DNA of 64,000 bases. It comes from Streptococcus vestibularis. Lineage in GTDB: Bacteria; Bacillota; Bacilli; Lactobacillales; Streptococcaceae. The stretch lies in contig JAABLG010000002.1 in the NCBI GenBank assembly GCA_010604095.1, positions 158,533 to 222,532 of the forward strand, read 5' to 3'. The notes beneath the pieces were generated by a model. The model was not told the origin of the DNA. It ran no database searches and saw only the letters and a program-made list of their open reading frames with translations. Numbering within the stretch: position 1 is the stretch's first letter; every line of letters starts with the position of its first letter. Positions 44,353-55,090 of this stretch are shown piece after piece. A program made the translations under genes and the position numbers.

Positions 44353-45696
44353 TTAGTAAATATCCAAATAATTATCAATTTCCCATTGTGAAACGAAGGT
44401 TGCGTAACTTGCCCATTCCATACGTTTCGCGTCAAGGAAGTTTGTATAGATATGATTACCCAAAGCTTGACGAACCACTTCATCTGTTTCCAAGGCTTTA
44501 AGAGCGTTACGAAGTGTTGATGGCAAATCAATGATCCCAGCTTCTTTACGTTCTTCAGGAGACATTGAATAAATGTTTGTTTCAACTGGCTCTGGTGCTT
44601 CAATCTTGTTAATAATACCATCAAGACCTGCTTCCAAAAGAACAGCAAGTGCCAAGTATGGGTTTGCCATTGGGTCTACTGAGCGCAATTCCAAACGTGT
44701 ACCCATACCACGAGAAGCAGGAACGCGGATTAATGGTGAACGGTTGCTACCTGCCCATGCAATATATACAGGAGCTTCGTAACCTGGAACCAAACGTTTA
44801 TAAGAGTTAACCGTTGGGTTAATAATGGCAGTATAGTTATAGGCGTGTTTCATCAATCCACCAAGGAAGTAATAGGCATCTTGAGATAATTGCATACCAC
44901 GTGGATCTTCTGGATCGAAGAAAGCATTTCCTTCATCAGTGAAGAGAGACATATTACAGTGCATACCACTACCAGCAATACCGTATTTAGGTTTCGCCAT
45001 AAATGTAGCATAGAGACCATGTTTACGAGCAATTGTCTTAACAACTAGCTTAAACATTTGAATATTATCACATGCTTTCAAAACATCAGCATATTTGAAA
45101 TCAATTTCATGTTGACCAACTGCTACTTCATGGTGAGAAGCTTCAACTTCAAAGCCCATTTCTGTCAAAACGTTAACAATTTCACGGCGTGTATTATCTG
45201 CAAGGTCAGTTGGAGCAAGGTCGAAATAACCACCTTTATCGTTTACTTCAAGTGTAGGATTGCCTAGTTCATCCAATTTGAAAAGGAAGAATTCTGGTTC
45301 TGGTCCAAGGTTAAATGATTTGTAACCCACTTCTTCCATATGACGCAATGCCTTTTTCAAGTTACCACGTGGATCACCTGCAAATGGTTCTCCTGCAGAA
45401 GTATAAATATCACAAATAAGACCTGCCACTGCACCATTTTCATCACCCCAAGGGAAAACTGTCCAAGTATCAAGATCTGGGTAAAGATACATATCAGATT
45501 CATTGATACGAACGAATCCCTCAATTGATGAACCATCAAACATTGCTTTATTTGAAAGTACCTTATCCAACTGTTCATCTGTCGCAGGAATTTCAACATT
45601 CTTCATAACTCCAAGGATATCAGAGAACATTAAACGCAAGAAAGTAACATTCTTTTCTTTGACTTCGCGACGAATATCAGCTGCTGTGATTGCCAT
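44353..45696 (-). CDS. glnA: Glutamine synthetase, type I-alpha
   Basis: The ATP-dependent enzyme making glutamine from glutamate and ammonia (447 residues, the short I-alpha length). Key segments [18 protein letters not shown] and [15 protein letters not shown] are present; the adenylylation loop of the long I-beta type is missing, so regulation is by feedback and by GlnR. It lies 50 nt behind glnR, forming the usual glnRA operon. Confidence 0.97.
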   Translation of the reverse strand: MAITAADIRREVKEKNVTFLRLMFSDILGVMKNVEIPATDEQLDKVLSNKAMFDGSSIEGFVRINESDMYLYPDLDTWTVFPWGDENGAVAGLICDIYTSAGEPFAGDPRGNLKKALRHMEEVGYKSFNLGPEPEFFLFKLDELGNPTLEVNDKGGYFDLAPTDLADNTRREIVNVLTEMGFEVEASHHEVAVGQHEIDFKYADVLKACDNIQMFKLVVKTIARKHGLYATFMAKPKYGIAGSGMHCNMSLFTDEGNAFFDPEDPRGMQLSQDAYYFLGGLMKHAYNYTAIINPTVNSYKRLVPGYEAPVYIAWAGSNRSPLIRVPASRGMGTRLELRSVDPMANPYLALAVLLEAGLDGIINKIEAPEPVETNIYSMSPEERKEAGIIDLPSTLRNALKALETDEVVRQALGNHIYTNFLDAKRMEWASYATFVSQWEIDNYLDIY

Positions 45697-45746
45697 AATA
45701 GGGGTCTCCTTTATAAAAAACCAAAAAATAAAAGTTCAAGGCGTAA

Positions 45747-46121
45747 TTAGATACGCAAGTTACCAAATTGTTGTGACGGGGTCGTAAAACGGCCTTGCTG
45801 GAGGAGTTCATCATGCAAAATACGTCGAACATCTGCATCCGTTAAGGTCACTTGTTTTTGTTGTGCACGAACTTCACGTTCTTCGTATTCACGTTTAATC
45901 GCTGCAATATTATAACCATCATCTAAAAAATCTTTGATTTCCAACAAACGGTCCATATCATTCAGTGAGTACATACGACGATTTCCTGCTGTACGCTCAG
46001 GTTGAATCAACCCTTGATCTTCATAGTAACGAATTTGACGAGCAGTTAAATCTGTCAACTTCATAACTGTTCCAATCGGAAAAACAGCCAAGGAACGTCT
46101 CAGTTCTTTTTCTCTTGCCAT
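45747..46121 (-). CDS. glnR: MerR-family nitrogen repressor GlnR
   Basis: A 124-residue MerR-type repressor: winged helix (MKLTDLTARQIRYYEDQGLI) and coil, with a C-terminal tail that senses glutamine-bound GlnA. A perfect GlnR operator lies just upstream of its promoter, so the operon is autoregulated. AAAGGAGG precedes the ATG. Confidence 0.96.
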   Translation of the reverse strand: MAREKELRRSLAVFPIGTVMKLTDLTARQIRYYEDQGLIQPERTAGNRRMYSLNDMDRLLEIKDFLDDGYNIAAIKREYEEREVRAQQKQVTLTDADVRRILHDELLQQGRFTTPSQQFGNLRI

Positions 46122-46142
46122 GATTATCCTCCTTTCCTAACA

Positions 46143-46196
46143 ATTATATTCTGAATATTTCTACATGTCAACCGTTTATGTTACTTTTTCTAACAT
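46143..46196 (-). promoter_or_regulatory. glnRA promoter with GlnR operator
   Basis: Minus strand: the GlnR box ATGTTAGAAAAAGTAACAT (46178-46196, fits TGTnA-N7-TnACA exactly), then TTGACA (46166-46171), 17 nt, TATAAT (46143-46148). Confidence 0.92.
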
Positions 46197-46263
46197 AATG
46201 AGTAATTCCCGAACATTTCGTCATTTATTTACTTAAATTGTGGAGTTTTGTCATTGAAAACAG

Positions 46264-46292
46264 AAAAATAGAGCCCCTGAGAACTCTATTAT
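46264..46292 (-). terminator. Terminator after the FUSC-like gene
   Basis: Minus strand: ATAGAG and CTCTAT around a short loop, with five T. Confidence 0.75.
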
Positions 46293-46294
46293 TC

Positions 46295-46798
46295 TTATTT
46301 TAGGTATTTAATCAGCCAATTATAATCATAGTTCACGAGGATAGCAATAAAAACACCACAAAAGGTCTCAAAAACCCGGGCAATAACATAAACAAAAGTA
46401 TCATTAGGTGGGATAGATAAGGTAATAATTAGCAGTGCCGCAACTCCTCCAATAACACCAGAGGAATTATTGAAAGACACATTAATCACAATAGTTAACA
46501 TGGTTAAAATTGGAATCAATATCAATGTCACCCAAACCGAATGATCAAACAACATATTCACAAAATAAAATAAAAGAGACAGCAGACCTCCAACCGTGTT
46601 TGCAAAAATACGTGACTTCCCAAATTGAATACTTCTATCAAAGTTTTCACGAAGGCTGAAGACAGCAGTTAAACAACCAATCTGAAGCCCTTCCCATCCT
46701 AAAGCAGAAAACAAGCCTAAAACAAGAAAGACAGCAATCCCCGTCTTCAGTGTACGCATACCAAATTTAAATTTTTTCGGTTCAAATTTCAATCCCAT
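46295..46798 (-). CDS. FUSC/aromatic-acid exporter-like membrane protein
   Basis: A 167-residue membrane protein with about four helices. The start FGMRTLKTGIAVFLVLGLF and SLRENFDRSIQFGKSRI match the ArAE_1/DUF939 group of transport-related membrane proteins, although it is shorter than full two-domain exporters. The substrate is unknown. Confidence 0.75.
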   Translation of the reverse strand: MGLKFEPKKFKFGMRTLKTGIAVFLVLGLFSALGWEGLQIGCLTAVFSLRENFDRSIQFGKSRIFANTVGGLLSLLFYFVNMLFDHSVWVTLILIPILTMLTIVINVSFNNSSGVIGGVAALLIITLSIPPNDTFVYVIARVFETFCGVFIAILVNYDYNWLIKYLK

Positions 46799-46889
46799 TC
46801 AACTATTTTAACATGATTATGAAACTTTTGGCTATTCTAAATGATTTTGATTACATATTCTTCACTAAATATTTTTAAAATGACAACGT

Positions 46890-46917
46890 AAAAAGAGTTG
46901 GTTACCCAACTCTTTTC
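46890..46917 (-). terminator. Terminator after pgk
   Basis: AAAGAGTTGG and CCAACTCTTT pair with a 4-nt loop, followed by T residues on the minus strand. Confidence 0.9.
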
Positions 46918-46929
46918 ATTCTAATTAGA

Positions 46930-48129
46930 TTATTTATCAGTAAGAGCAGCCAATCCTGGAAGTTCTTTACCTTCAAGGAGTTCCATAGATGCACCACCAC
47001 CAGTAGAGATCCATGAGAATTTATCTGCACGTCCAAGGTTGATGGCAGCTGCTGCTGAGTCACCACCACCGATGATTGATTTAACACCTGGTTGTTTCAC
47101 AATAGCATCCATCACACCGATTGTACCAGCTTGGAAGTCAGGGTTTTCAAATACACCCATAGGACCGTTCCATACAACTGTTTTCGCACCAGTCAAGGCT
47201 TTATCGAATTCAGCAATTGATTTAGGACCGATATCAAGTCCAAGGAATCCTGGATCTACTGCTTCACCTTCAGTGTCTTTCACTTCAGTGTAGTCAGCAA
47301 ATGCATTAGCTTCTTTTGAGTCAACTGGCAATATCAATTTACCATTTGATTTTTCAAGAAGAGCTTTAGCAACATCAAGTTTGTCTTCTTCTACAAGTGA
47401 GTTACCAATTTCGATACCTTGTGCTTTATAGAATGTGTAAGTCATACCACCACCGATAAGGACTTTATCAGCTTTAGCAAGAAGGTTTTCGATAACACCA
47501 ATCTTGTCAGATACTTTAGATCCACCAAGGATTGCTACGAATGGACGTTCTGGAGTTTCAACTGCTTCTTTGATGTAAGCAATTTCGTTTTCAAGAAGGA
47601 AACCAGCAACAGCTTTATCAACGTTTGCTGAAATACCAACGTTTGATGCGTGTGCACGGTGAGCTGTACCGAATGCATCGTTTACGAAGATGCCATCCCC
47701 AAGTGATGCCCAGTATTTACCAAGTTCAGGATCGTTTTTAGATTCTTTCTTGCCATCAACATCTTCGAAACGAGTGTTTTCAACCAAGAGAACTTGTCCA
47801 TCTTCAAGAGCGTTAACAGCTGCTTCCAATTCAGCACCACGTGTAACACCTGGGATAAATTTCACTTCTTGACCCAATTTAGCAGCCAAGTCAGCAGCTA
47901 CAGGAGCAAGTGATTTACCTTCTTTATCAGCTTCTTCTTTTACACGTCCAAGGTGAGAGAAGAGGATTGCACGCCCACCTTGTTCAAGGATATACTTGAT
48001 TGTTGGAAGAGCAGCAGTGATACGGTTATCATTAGTGATCACACCGTCTTTTACAGGAACGTTGAAGTCAACACGAACGAGAACTTTTTTCCCTTTCAAG
48101 TCAACATCTTTAACAGTCAATTTAGCCAT
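46930..48129 (-). CDS. pgk: Phosphoglycerate kinase
   Basis: A 399-residue glycolytic enzyme producing ATP from 1,3-bisphosphoglycerate. Signature [14 protein letters not shown] near residue 15; substrate and nucleotide motifs [17 protein letters not shown] and GGGDSAAA are present. It is monocistronic behind an extended -10 (TGATATAAT, minus strand, near 48165) with AAGGAG before the ATG. Confidence 0.98.
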   Translation of the reverse strand: MAKLTVKDVDLKGKKVLVRVDFNVPVKDGVITNDNRITAALPTIKYILEQGGRAILFSHLGRVKEEADKEGKSLAPVAADLAAKLGQEVKFIPGVTRGAELEAAVNALEDGQVLLVENTRFEDVDGKKESKNDPELGKYWASLGDGIFVNDAFGTAHRAHASNVGISANVDKAVAGFLLENEIAYIKEAVETPERPFVAILGGSKVSDKIGVIENLLAKADKVLIGGGMTYTFYKAQGIEIGNSLVEEDKLDVAKALLEKSNGKLILPVDSKEANAFADYTEVKDTEGEAVDPGFLGLDIGPKSIAEFDKALTGAKTVVWNGPMGVFENPDFQAGTIGVMDAIVKQPGVKSIIGGGDSAAAAINLGRADKFSWISTGGGASMELLEGKELPGLAALTDK

Positions 48130-48277
48130 TTGATCAGACTCCTTAATTTTTTAATACGTTTTCATTATATCACAAAATACCTAAAAGAGATAGCAAAATC
48201 AGAAGGATTTCTAGCTTATTACTAGTACAAGTACAAGTACATCTATCATATAATCAAAATAGAAAGGTAGAATAGTA

Positions 48278-48556
48278 ATGAAAAAACTACTAAATAAAAT
48301 TCAGAAAGAAGCTAATCACGATTTTAATATAATCCTCAAACTTACACTTAATCCTCTTTTCTTCTTTCTTACTTTTAAACAAACACTATTTTCCTACATT
48401 AACCAAACCTCAGTCTCACTATGGACACGTTTAATCCTATTAGCCAGTTTGCAATTTGCCATTGCAGTTTTTGAAACGCTTTTTAACTTGCTTCAAAAGA
48501 GCCATTATTTTCTGTACAAAAAAGAAGAGCCTAAGCCCTTCTTAATATACTATTGA
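48278..48556 (+). CDS. Putative small membrane-associated protein, 92 residues
   Basis: An ORF with AGAAAGG before ATG, a basic N-terminus (MKKLLNKIQKEANHD) and two hydrophobic segments. A TATAAT lies at 48249-48254. The last codons coincide with the gap terminator on the other strand. The family is not recognised, so this may be a real small gene or a chance ORF. Confidence 0.4.
   Translation: MKKLLNKIQKEANHDFNIILKLTLNPLFFFLTFKQTLFSYINQTSVSLWTRLILLASLQFAIAVFETLFNLLQKSHYFLYKKEEPKPFLIYY
48518..48544 (-). terminator. Terminator after gap
   Basis: Minus strand: AGAAGGGC and GCTCTTCT pair with a 4-nt loop, followed by six T. It lies inside the end of the small plus-strand ORF. Confidence 0.82.
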
Positions 48557-48557
48557 A

Positions 48558-49571
48558 TTATTTAGCAATTTTTGCGAAGTATTCAAGAGTACGTACAAGT
48601 TGTGAAGTGTATGACATTTCATTGTCGTACCATGACACAGTTTTAACCAATTGATGTCCATCAACAGTTTGAACTTTAGTTTGAGTTGCGTCAAACAATG
48701 AACCGAATGACATACCAACAACGTCAGAAGATACGATTGGATCTTCAGTGTAACCGTAAGATTCGTTAGCAGCTGCTTTCATTGCTGCGTTAACTTCATC
48801 AACAGTTACTTCTTTGTTAAGGACTGAAACCAATTCAGTTACAGAACCTGTTGGAACTGGAACACGTTGAGCAGCACCGTCAAGTTTACCGTTCAATTCA
48901 GGGATAACCAAACCGATAGCTTTAGCAGCACCAGTTGAGTTAGGAACGATGTTAGCAGCACCAGCACGAGCACGACGCAAATCACCTTTACGGTGTGGTC
49001 CATCAAGAATCATTTGGTCTCCAGTGTAAGCGTGGATAGTAGTCATCAAACCTTGTTTAATACCAAAGTTATCTTGCAATGCTTTAGCCATTGGTGCCAA
49101 ACAGTTAGTTGTACATGAAGCACCTGAAATAACTGTTTCAGTACCATCAAGTGTATCGTGGTTAGTGTTGAATACGATTGTTTTAACATCGCTTCCACCA
49201 GGAGCAGTGATAACAACTTTCTTAGCACCACCGTTAGCGTGCAAGTGTTTTTCAGCAGCTGCTTTAGTTGCAAAGAAACCAGTTGCTTCAAGAACGATTT
49301 CTACACCGTCACTAGCCCAGTCAATTTGTTCTGGATCACGTTCAGCAGAAACTTTAACGAATTTACCGTTAACTTCAAATCCACCTTCTTTTACTTCAAC
49401 AGTTCCGTTGAAACGACCTTGAGTTGTGTCATATTTCAACAAATGTGCAAGCATTGTAGGATCTGTAAGGTCATTGATGCGAGTAACTTCAACACCTTCT
49501 ACGTTTTGGATACGACGGAAAGCAAGACGACCAATACGACCGAAACCGTTAATACCGACTTTAACTACCAT
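48558..49571 (-). CDS. gap: Glyceraldehyde-3-phosphate dehydrogenase
   Basis: The glycolytic NAD-dependent enzyme (337 residues). Start [17 protein letters not shown] (NAD-binding), catalytic Cys in [12 protein letters not shown], and the substrate segment [10 protein letters not shown]. The ATG at 49571 is chosen over a longer frame because AAGGAGG lies before it. A consensus promoter and a cre site lie upstream. Confidence 0.98.
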   Translation of the reverse strand: MVVKVGINGFGRIGRLAFRRIQNVEGVEVTRINDLTDPTMLAHLLKYDTTQGRFNGTVEVKEGGFEVNGKFVKVSAERDPEQIDWASDGVEIVLEATGFFATKAAAEKHLHANGGAKKVVITAPGGSDVKTIVFNTNHDTLDGTETVISGASCTTNCLAPMAKALQDNFGIKQGLMTTIHAYTGDQMILDGPHRKGDLRRARAGAANIVPNSTGAAKAIGLVIPELNGKLDGAAQRVPVPTGSVTELVSVLNKEVTVDEVNAAMKAAANESYGYTEDPIVSSDVVGMSFGSLFDATQTKVQTVDGHQLVKTVSWYDNEMSYTSQLVRTLEYFAKIAK

Positions 49572-49646
49572 TAGTGATTTCCTCCTTATGAAAATCAAAT
49601 AAATATAATTTTGAGAGCAAGCTCTCCCTATTGTGAAAAGATTAAC

Positions 49647-49709
49647 TTGAGCGCTTTCAATCTAACCTTTCAACAGTCATATTATATAATTTTTTTCAAA
49701 AAATTGCAA
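49647..49709 (-). promoter_or_regulatory. gap promoter with downstream cre-like site
   Basis: Minus strand: TTGCAA (49704-49709), 17 nt, TATAAT (49681-49686). TTGAAAGCGCTCAA (49647-49660), a symmetric cre-like site, lies near +20, where CcpA could act. Confidence 0.7.
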
Positions 49710-49713
49710 ATAG

Positions 49714-49742
49714 AAAAGGCACTTACTTTCATAAGTACCTTA
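49714..49742 (-). terminator. Terminator after fusA
   Basis: Minus strand: AAGGTACTTA and GTAAGTGCCTTTT pair with a short loop. Confidence 0.8.
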
Positions 49743-49759
49743 ACTTTTATATGTGCTAA

Positions 49760-51841
49760 TTAAGCTTCACCAGAGTTTTTCTTGATGATTTCTTCTTGAA
49801 CTGATTTAGGAACATCTTCATAGTGGTCAAATACCATCATGAATGTACCACGTCCTTGAGTTGCAGAACGAAGTGTTGTTGCATAACCGAACATTTCAGC
49901 AAGTGGAACATATGCACGAACGATTTGGCTATTACCGTGTGCTTCCATACCATCAACACGTCCACGACGAGCTGTAACGTGACCCATAACATCACCAAGG
50001 TTTTCTTCAGGAACTGTGATTGTTACAAGCATCATTGGTTCAAGGATAGTTGGTTGTGCAGTCTTAGCAGCTTCTTTAAGTGCGAGAGATGCAGCGATCT
50101 TGAAGGCAGTTTCAGATGAATCGACATCGTGGTATGAACCATCGTAAAGCTTAGCTTTGATGTCAACCATTGGGTATCCAGCAAGGACACCGTTAGCCAT
50201 AGATTCTTCCAATCCTTTTTCTACTGCAGGGATGAATTCACGTGGAACCACACCACCGACAATAGCATTTTCGAATTCGAAACCTTTACCTTCTTCGTTT
50301 GGAGTAAATTCAATCCAAACGTCACCAAATTGACCTTTACCACCTGATTGGCGTTTGAAGAATCCACGTGCTTGTGTAGCTGCACGGAATGTTTCACGGT
50401 ATGATACCTGTGGAGCACCAACATTGGCTTCAACTTTGTGTTCACGTTTCAAACGGTCAACAAGGACGTCAAGGTGAAGCTCACCCATACCAGAGATAAC
50501 TGTTTCACCTGTTTCAGGGTTTGTTTCAACACGGAATGTTGGATCTTCTTCAGCAAGTTTTTGAAGACCGATACCCATCTTATCTTGGTCAGCTTTAGTC
50601 TTAGGTTCAACCATCAATTGGATAACTGGTTCTGGAACTTCGATTGATTCAAGAATGATTTTTGCTTTTTCATCAGTCAATGAGTCACCAGTTGTTGTAT
50701 CTTTCAAACCGATAGCTGCGGCGATATCACCAGCATAAACTTGTTCAATTTCGTGACGGCTGTTAGCGTGCATTTGAAGGATACGTCCGATACGTTCACG
50801 TTTACCCTTAGAAGTGTTCATTACATATGAACCAGATTGAAGGACACCTGAGTAAACACGGATGAATGTCAAACGACCTACGAATGGGTCAGTCATAATC
50901 TTGAAGGCAAGAGCTGCAAATGGCTCATCATCAGATGCTGGACGAGTTTCTTCTTCGTCAGTATCTGGGTTAACACCTTTGATTGCTGGAATATCAAGTG
51001 GGCTTGGAAGGTAATCAATAACTGCATCAAGCATCAATTGAACACCTTTGTTCTTGAAGGCAGAACCACAAAGAACTGGGAAGAATTCAACATTGATTGT
51101 TGCACGACGGATAGCTGCTTTCAATTCTTCATTTGTGATTTCTTCACCTTCAAGGTATTTCATCATCAAATCTTCGTCAGTTTCAGCTACAGCTTCAATC
51201 AATTTTTCACGGTATTCGTTAGCTTGATCAACGTATTCAGCTGGGATATCTTCTTCAAGAATATCTGTACCAAGGTCGTTAGTATAGATTTCAGCCTTCA
51301 TCTTAATCAAGTCAATGATACCACGGAAATCATCTTCAGCACCGATTGGCAATTGAATTGGGTGAGCGTTCGCTTGAAGACGATCGTGAAGTGTGCTTAC
51401 TGAGTAAAGGAAGTCAGCACCGATTTTATCCATCTTGTTGGCAAATACGATACGTGGAACACCATACTCAGTTGCTTGACGCCAAACTGTTTCAGTTTGA
51501 GGTTCTACACCTGATTGTGAGTCAAGAACGGTTACGGCACCATCCAATACACGGAGTGAACGTTGTACTTCGATAGTGAAGTCCACGTGTCCTGGTGTAT
51601 CGATGATATTAACACGGTGACCATCCCATTGCGCTGTTGTAGCGGCAGAAGTGATTGTGATACCACGTTCTTGTTCTTGCTCCATCCAGTCCATTTGTGA
51701 TGCACCTTCGTGAGTTTCACCGATTTTGTGAATTTTACCAGTGTAGTAAAGGATACGCTCTGTTGTAGTTGTTTTACCGGCATCGACGTGGGCCATGATA
51801 CCGATATTACGAGTTTTTGCAAGTGAAAATTCGCGTGCCAT
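49760..51841 (-). CDS. fusA: Elongation factor G
   Basis: The translocation GTPase (693 residues). G1 [12 protein letters not shown] near residue 17, G3 DTPGHVDF, G4 NKMD; domains II to V follow, with RRGRVDGME in the C-terminal part. It is the standard fusA, located behind rpsL-rpsG but separated by a terminator and an extended -10 (TGTTATAAT) on the minus strand. Confidence 0.98.
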   Translation of the reverse strand: MAREFSLAKTRNIGIMAHVDAGKTTTTERILYYTGKIHKIGETHEGASQMDWMEQEQERGITITSAATTAQWDGHRVNIIDTPGHVDFTIEVQRSLRVLDGAVTVLDSQSGVEPQTETVWRQATEYGVPRIVFANKMDKIGADFLYSVSTLHDRLQANAHPIQLPIGAEDDFRGIIDLIKMKAEIYTNDLGTDILEEDIPAEYVDQANEYREKLIEAVAETDEDLMMKYLEGEEITNEELKAAIRRATINVEFFPVLCGSAFKNKGVQLMLDAVIDYLPSPLDIPAIKGVNPDTDEEETRPASDDEPFAALAFKIMTDPFVGRLTFIRVYSGVLQSGSYVMNTSKGKRERIGRILQMHANSRHEIEQVYAGDIAAAIGLKDTTTGDSLTDEKAKIILESIEVPEPVIQLMVEPKTKADQDKMGIGLQKLAEEDPTFRVETNPETGETVISGMGELHLDVLVDRLKREHKVEANVGAPQVSYRETFRAATQARGFFKRQSGGKGQFGDVWIEFTPNEEGKGFEFENAIVGGVVPREFIPAVEKGLEESMANGVLAGYPMVDIKAKLYDGSYHDVDSSETAFKIAASLALKEAAKTAQPTILEPMMLVTITVPEENLGDVMGHVTARRGRVDGMEAHGNSQIVRAYVPLAEMFGYATTLRSATQGRGTFMMVFDHYEDVPKSVQEEIIKKNSGEA

Positions 51842-51897
51842 TAGGTTTATTCTCCTATAAAAATTTTAGTTTACTTATTTATTATAACATTATTGTC

Positions 51898-51926
51898 AAA
51901 AAACGGATAGGCAGGACCTACCCGTT
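51898..51926 (-). terminator. Terminator between rpsG and fusA
   Basis: Minus strand: AACGGGTAGG and CCTATCCGTT pair with a 4-nt loop plus T run. fusA is thus transcribed mainly from its own promoter (51881-51889). Confidence 0.8.
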
Positions 51927-52111
51927 CTCATTGGTCTTTGATTTGTTGCTTTCAACTCGCAGATGAGTTGAAAAAGAACTCAAGAGCTACCCGAGCTCAA
52001 TTGAACCCAGGCTAAAAGCTTGGAAAATAGATAAGCTTTCCTAGAATCTTTGATTCTACGTCAAGCTTCCTAATTTTCAATCGCTTTTTTAACGCCCTCA
52101 GTATCTTATTC

Positions 52112-52582
52112 TTACCAGCGGAAGTGAGCAAAGGCACGGTTAGCTTCAGCCATTTTGTGAGTATCTTCACGTTTCTTAACTGATGCACCAGTGTTGTTTG
52201 CAGCATCCATAATTTCTTTAGCAAGGCGGTCTTTCATAGTGTGTTCACCACGCGCACGTGATGCGTTAACCAACCAACGTAGGCCAAGTGTTGTACGACG
52301 TTCTGGACGAACTTCAACTGGGACTTGGTAGTTTGAACCACCGACACGACGTGCACGTACTTCAAGTACAGGCATGATGTTGTCCATAGCTGTTTCAAAT
52401 ACTTCAAGAGCATCGTTTCCAGTTGCTTCTTTGATTTGTTCGAAAGCATCGTATACGATTGTTGCAGCAGTACCACGTTTACCGTCAAGCATTACACGGT
52501 TGATAAGACGTGTAACGATTTTTGAATTGTACAATGGATCTGCCAATACTTCGCGTTTAGGCGCTCTATTTTTACGACTCAT
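52112..52582 (-). CDS. rpsG: 30S ribosomal protein S7
   Basis: The 156-residue head assembly protein of the 30S. Start [20 protein letters not shown], and [19 protein letters not shown] is typical. It lies 18 nt behind rpsL in the str operon, followed by a spacer of about 270 nt before fusA. Confidence 0.98.
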   Translation of the reverse strand: MSRKNRAPKREVLADPLYNSKIVTRLINRVMLDGKRGTAATIVYDAFEQIKEATGNDALEVFETAMDNIMPVLEVRARRVGGSNYQVPVEVRPERRTTLGLRWLVNASRARGEHTMKDRLAKEIMDAANNTGASVKKREDTHKMAEANRAFAHFRW

Positions 52583-52600
52583 TTTATCTTATCTCCCTTC

Positions 52601-53014
52601 TTATCCTTTAGGACGTTTAGCACCGTATTTAGAACGGCTTTGTTTACGATCAGCTACACCTGCAGTATCAAGTGCACCACGGACGATGTGGTAACGTACC
52701 CCTGGAAGGTCTTTTACACGTCCACCACGGATAAGAACAACGCTGTGTTCTTGGAGGTTGTGTCCAATACCTGGGATGTAAGCAGTAACTTCGATAAGGT
52801 TGCTCAAACGTACACGAGCGAATTTACGAAGGGCTGAGTTAGGTTTTTTAGGTGTCATTGTTCCAACACGTGTTGCAACACCACGTTTTTGTGGTGAAGA
52901 TACATTAGTTTGAACTTTTTTGTGGCTATTGTAACCAACGTTCAAAGCTGGTGATTTAGATTTAACAACTTTTGATTGACGTGGTTTACGAACCAATTGG
53001 TTAATTGTAGGCAT
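52601..53014 (-). CDS. rpsL: 30S ribosomal protein S12
   Basis: The 137-residue decoding-centre protein. [11 protein letters not shown] is intact, with Lys56 at the position where substitutions give streptomycin resistance, so this allele is of the sensitive type. It opens the rpsL-rpsG unit; the leader has a GATATGG/CCATATC hairpin and an extended -10 upstream. Confidence 0.98.
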   Translation of the reverse strand: MPTINQLVRKPRQSKVVKSKSPALNVGYNSHKKVQTNVSSPQKRGVATRVGTMTPKKPNSALRKFARVRLSNLIEVTAYIPGIGHNLQEHSVVLIRGGRVKDLPGVRYHIVRGALDTAGVADRKQSRSKYGAKRPKG

Positions 53015-53150
53015 CTACATTCTCCTGTGTTTTTTATTTTTGGTTGATATGGCACTTGGTGACAGCCCATATCTGGGTGTACTTTTGCAACTTATGTCAG
53101 CACGTCTCTGTACACTTTTGAGAGACCAAAAGTAAAAAGTACCGTCTAAT

Positions 53151-53181
53151 ATAATACCATTTTTTGAGGAACCTTGTCAAG
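53151..53181 (-). promoter_or_regulatory. rpsL operon promoter
   Basis: Minus strand: TTGACA (53176-53181) and TGGTATTAT extended -10 (TATTAT, 53151-53156), with a wide spacer of about 19 nt. Confidence 0.6.
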
Positions 53182-53191
53182 AATTTCTTGC

Positions 53192-53227
53192 CAAAAAGAA
53201 AATTCCTAAGCATTAGATTAGGAATTA
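53192..53227 (-). terminator. Terminator after purR
   Basis: Minus strand: AATTCCTAA and TTAGGAATT pair with a 7-nt loop, followed by T residues. Confidence 0.85.
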
Positions 53228-53240
53228 CCTTTTAAGTTTT

Positions 53241-54056
53241 TTATTTATCGAAAATATTACCTACTTCAACTTCTACTTTTTGCGATTTTACATCGATATC
53301 AGATACAGTAAGCAATGATTTGTATTCATGAATATCTCGGTCGCCTTTGGCATTCTCTGCAAATACAGCTACACCCACTAATTCACTATCAAATTCTGAA
53401 AGTAAGCTAATCATACCGGTAATGGTGCCGCCACCCTTAAGAAAATCGTCAACAATAAGCACACGACTATTGGGTTTCAAGCTACGTTTTGATAGAAACA
53501 TTTTTTCAATACGGTCACTTGATCCGCTGACATAGTTCACTGAGACGGTAGAGCCTTCTGTGATTTTCAAATCACGACGTACAATAACAAAGGGAATGTT
53601 TAGGACATCTGCTACTGCATTTGCCAAAGGAACACCTTTTGTTGCAACAGTCATAACAGCATCAATCTTTTGACCCTTAAATGCGCTAGCAATAATACGT
53701 CCAACATTCTTCAAAATAGAAGGCGTACTCAATAAATCAGACAAATAGAGATACCCACCCGGTAGGATACGATCACTCTCAGAAAGTCTCTCACAGAGAC
53801 CTTCGACTAAACTTCTTGCATCTTCATCGGAAATGGTTGGTGTAAACATAACACCACCAGAGGCCCCTGTTACTGTTTCAATTTCACCTATCTGACTCTC
53901 TTCAAAAGCTTTCTTAATGATTGCAATATCTTCTGAGATTGAAGATTTTGCAGCTTCATAACGCTCTGCAAAGGTATTAAGACTTGTCAACTGATAGGGA
54001 TTATTAATCAGGTAGTTTGAAATCACTACCATGCGCTCACTTCGTTTTAATTTCAT
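53241..54056 (-). CDS. purR: Purine operon repressor PurR (Gram-positive type)
   Basis: A 271-residue regulator: N-terminal winged helix (MKLKRSERMVVISNYLINNPYQ) and a C-terminal phosphoribosyltransferase-like domain with the PRPP loop VLIVDDFLKGGGTI. PRPP relieves or modulates its DNA binding. It has its own extended -10 (TGGTATAAT, minus strand, near 54094). Confidence 0.95.
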   Translation of the reverse strand: MKLKRSERMVVISNYLINNPYQLTSLNTFAERYEAAKSSISEDIAIIKKAFEESQIGEIETVTGASGGVMFTPTISDEDARSLVEGLCERLSESDRILPGGYLYLSDLLSTPSILKNVGRIIASAFKGQKIDAVMTVATKGVPLANAVADVLNIPFVIVRRDLKITEGSTVSVNYVSGSSDRIEKMFLSKRSLKPNSRVLIVDDFLKGGGTITGMISLLSEFDSELVGVAVFAENAKGDRDIHEYKSLLTVSDIDVKSQKVEVEVGNIFDK

Positions 54057-54105
54057 AAATCACCTATAATTTCTGTACTTTTTTACTATTATACCATAAC
54101 ACATT

Positions 54106-54134
54106 AAAAAACGAACATTTTTGCCTTAATGCTC
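54106..54134 (-). terminator. Terminator after yhaM
   Basis: Minus strand: AACGAGCATT and AATGTTCGTT pair with an A-rich loop, with T residues after. Confidence 0.8.
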
Positions 54135-54148
54135 GTTTACTTTCGATT

Positions 54149-55090
54149 TTAATCAAATTTTGGTTTATAGAAGGAACGATTGTCCATAGCAAAGAGACGA
54201 TTAGTCATTTCTCCAGGTCCAACTAGGTTAAGAGCTGTCATCATCATCATCATACTAGCATCAAGATTATCAATCATATGGATAACCTCCGCTTCCATGA
54301 TACGAGGACGAACTGGGCTTCCGTATTCTAATTGTCCGTGGTGACTTAAAATGACATGACGTAAAACAACAACATCCTCACGTGTATCATCAATGTTAAG
54401 TTCCATGAGAACCTTGGTAATTTCTTCATCAATCAAGGCGATATGCCCAATCAAGTTACCTCGAACAGTATACTCTGTATTTTCCGGACCAGTCAATTCA
54501 ATAACTTTAGCCAAATCATGGAGCATGATTCCCGCAAAGAGCAGACTCTTATTTAGTTCCGGATAAACATCCCCAATACTGTCTGCTAAACGAACCATTG
54601 TAGCTGTATGATAGGCCAACCCACTTTCAAAAGCATGGTGATTTGTTTTAGCAGCAGGAAAACTAAAAAACTCCTTGTTATACTTTCGATAAAGAGCACG
54701 GACCACACGTTGCCATGTAGCTTCCTCTATTTTGAAAATCATCTGTTCAAGATACTCACGCACTTCAGACGGATTTACCGGTGGTTTTTCCTTAAAATCA
54801 GCTGGATCATTTGGTTCTCCAAATGCAGGCAAACGTAAAGTAATTTGATTTACCTGAGGAGTATTATTATAAACCTCTCGACGTCCTTCCATATGAACTA
54901 CCTTACCAGCTGTAAATTCCTCAACATTATAAGGCTGAGCATCCCAAAGATTTCCCGAAATTTCACCAGAATCATCTTGGAAGGTAAAGGCAATATAGTC
55001 TTTACCAGCCCTTGTCTTACGTACTTCTGCACGCTTAATCAGATAAAAGCCTTCAAAATACTCGTCTTTTTTCATTTGATTAATTTTCAT
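54149..55090 (-). CDS. yhaM: 3'-5' exoribonuclease YhaM (Cbf1-like)
   Basis: A 313-residue nuclease with an N-terminal OB-fold domain (YIAFTFQDDSGEISGNLWDA) and an HD phosphohydrolase domain (LLFAGIMLHDLAKV, LSHHGQLEYG). The ATG at 55090 is used because GAGGACAAGC lies before it. It overlaps the 3' end of rmuC by 11 nt, which suggests coupling. Confidence 0.9.
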   Translation of the reverse strand: MKINQMKKDEYFEGFYLIKRAEVRKTRAGKDYIAFTFQDDSGEISGNLWDAQPYNVEEFTAGKVVHMEGRREVYNNTPQVNQITLRLPAFGEPNDPADFKEKPPVNPSEVREYLEQMIFKIEEATWQRVVRALYRKYNKEFFSFPAAKTNHHAFESGLAYHTATMVRLADSIGDVYPELNKSLLFAGIMLHDLAKVIELTGPENTEYTVRGNLIGHIALIDEEITKVLMELNIDDTREDVVVLRHVILSHHGQLEYGSPVRPRIMEAEVIHMIDNLDASMMMMMTALNLVGPGEMTNRLFAMDNRSFYKPKFD

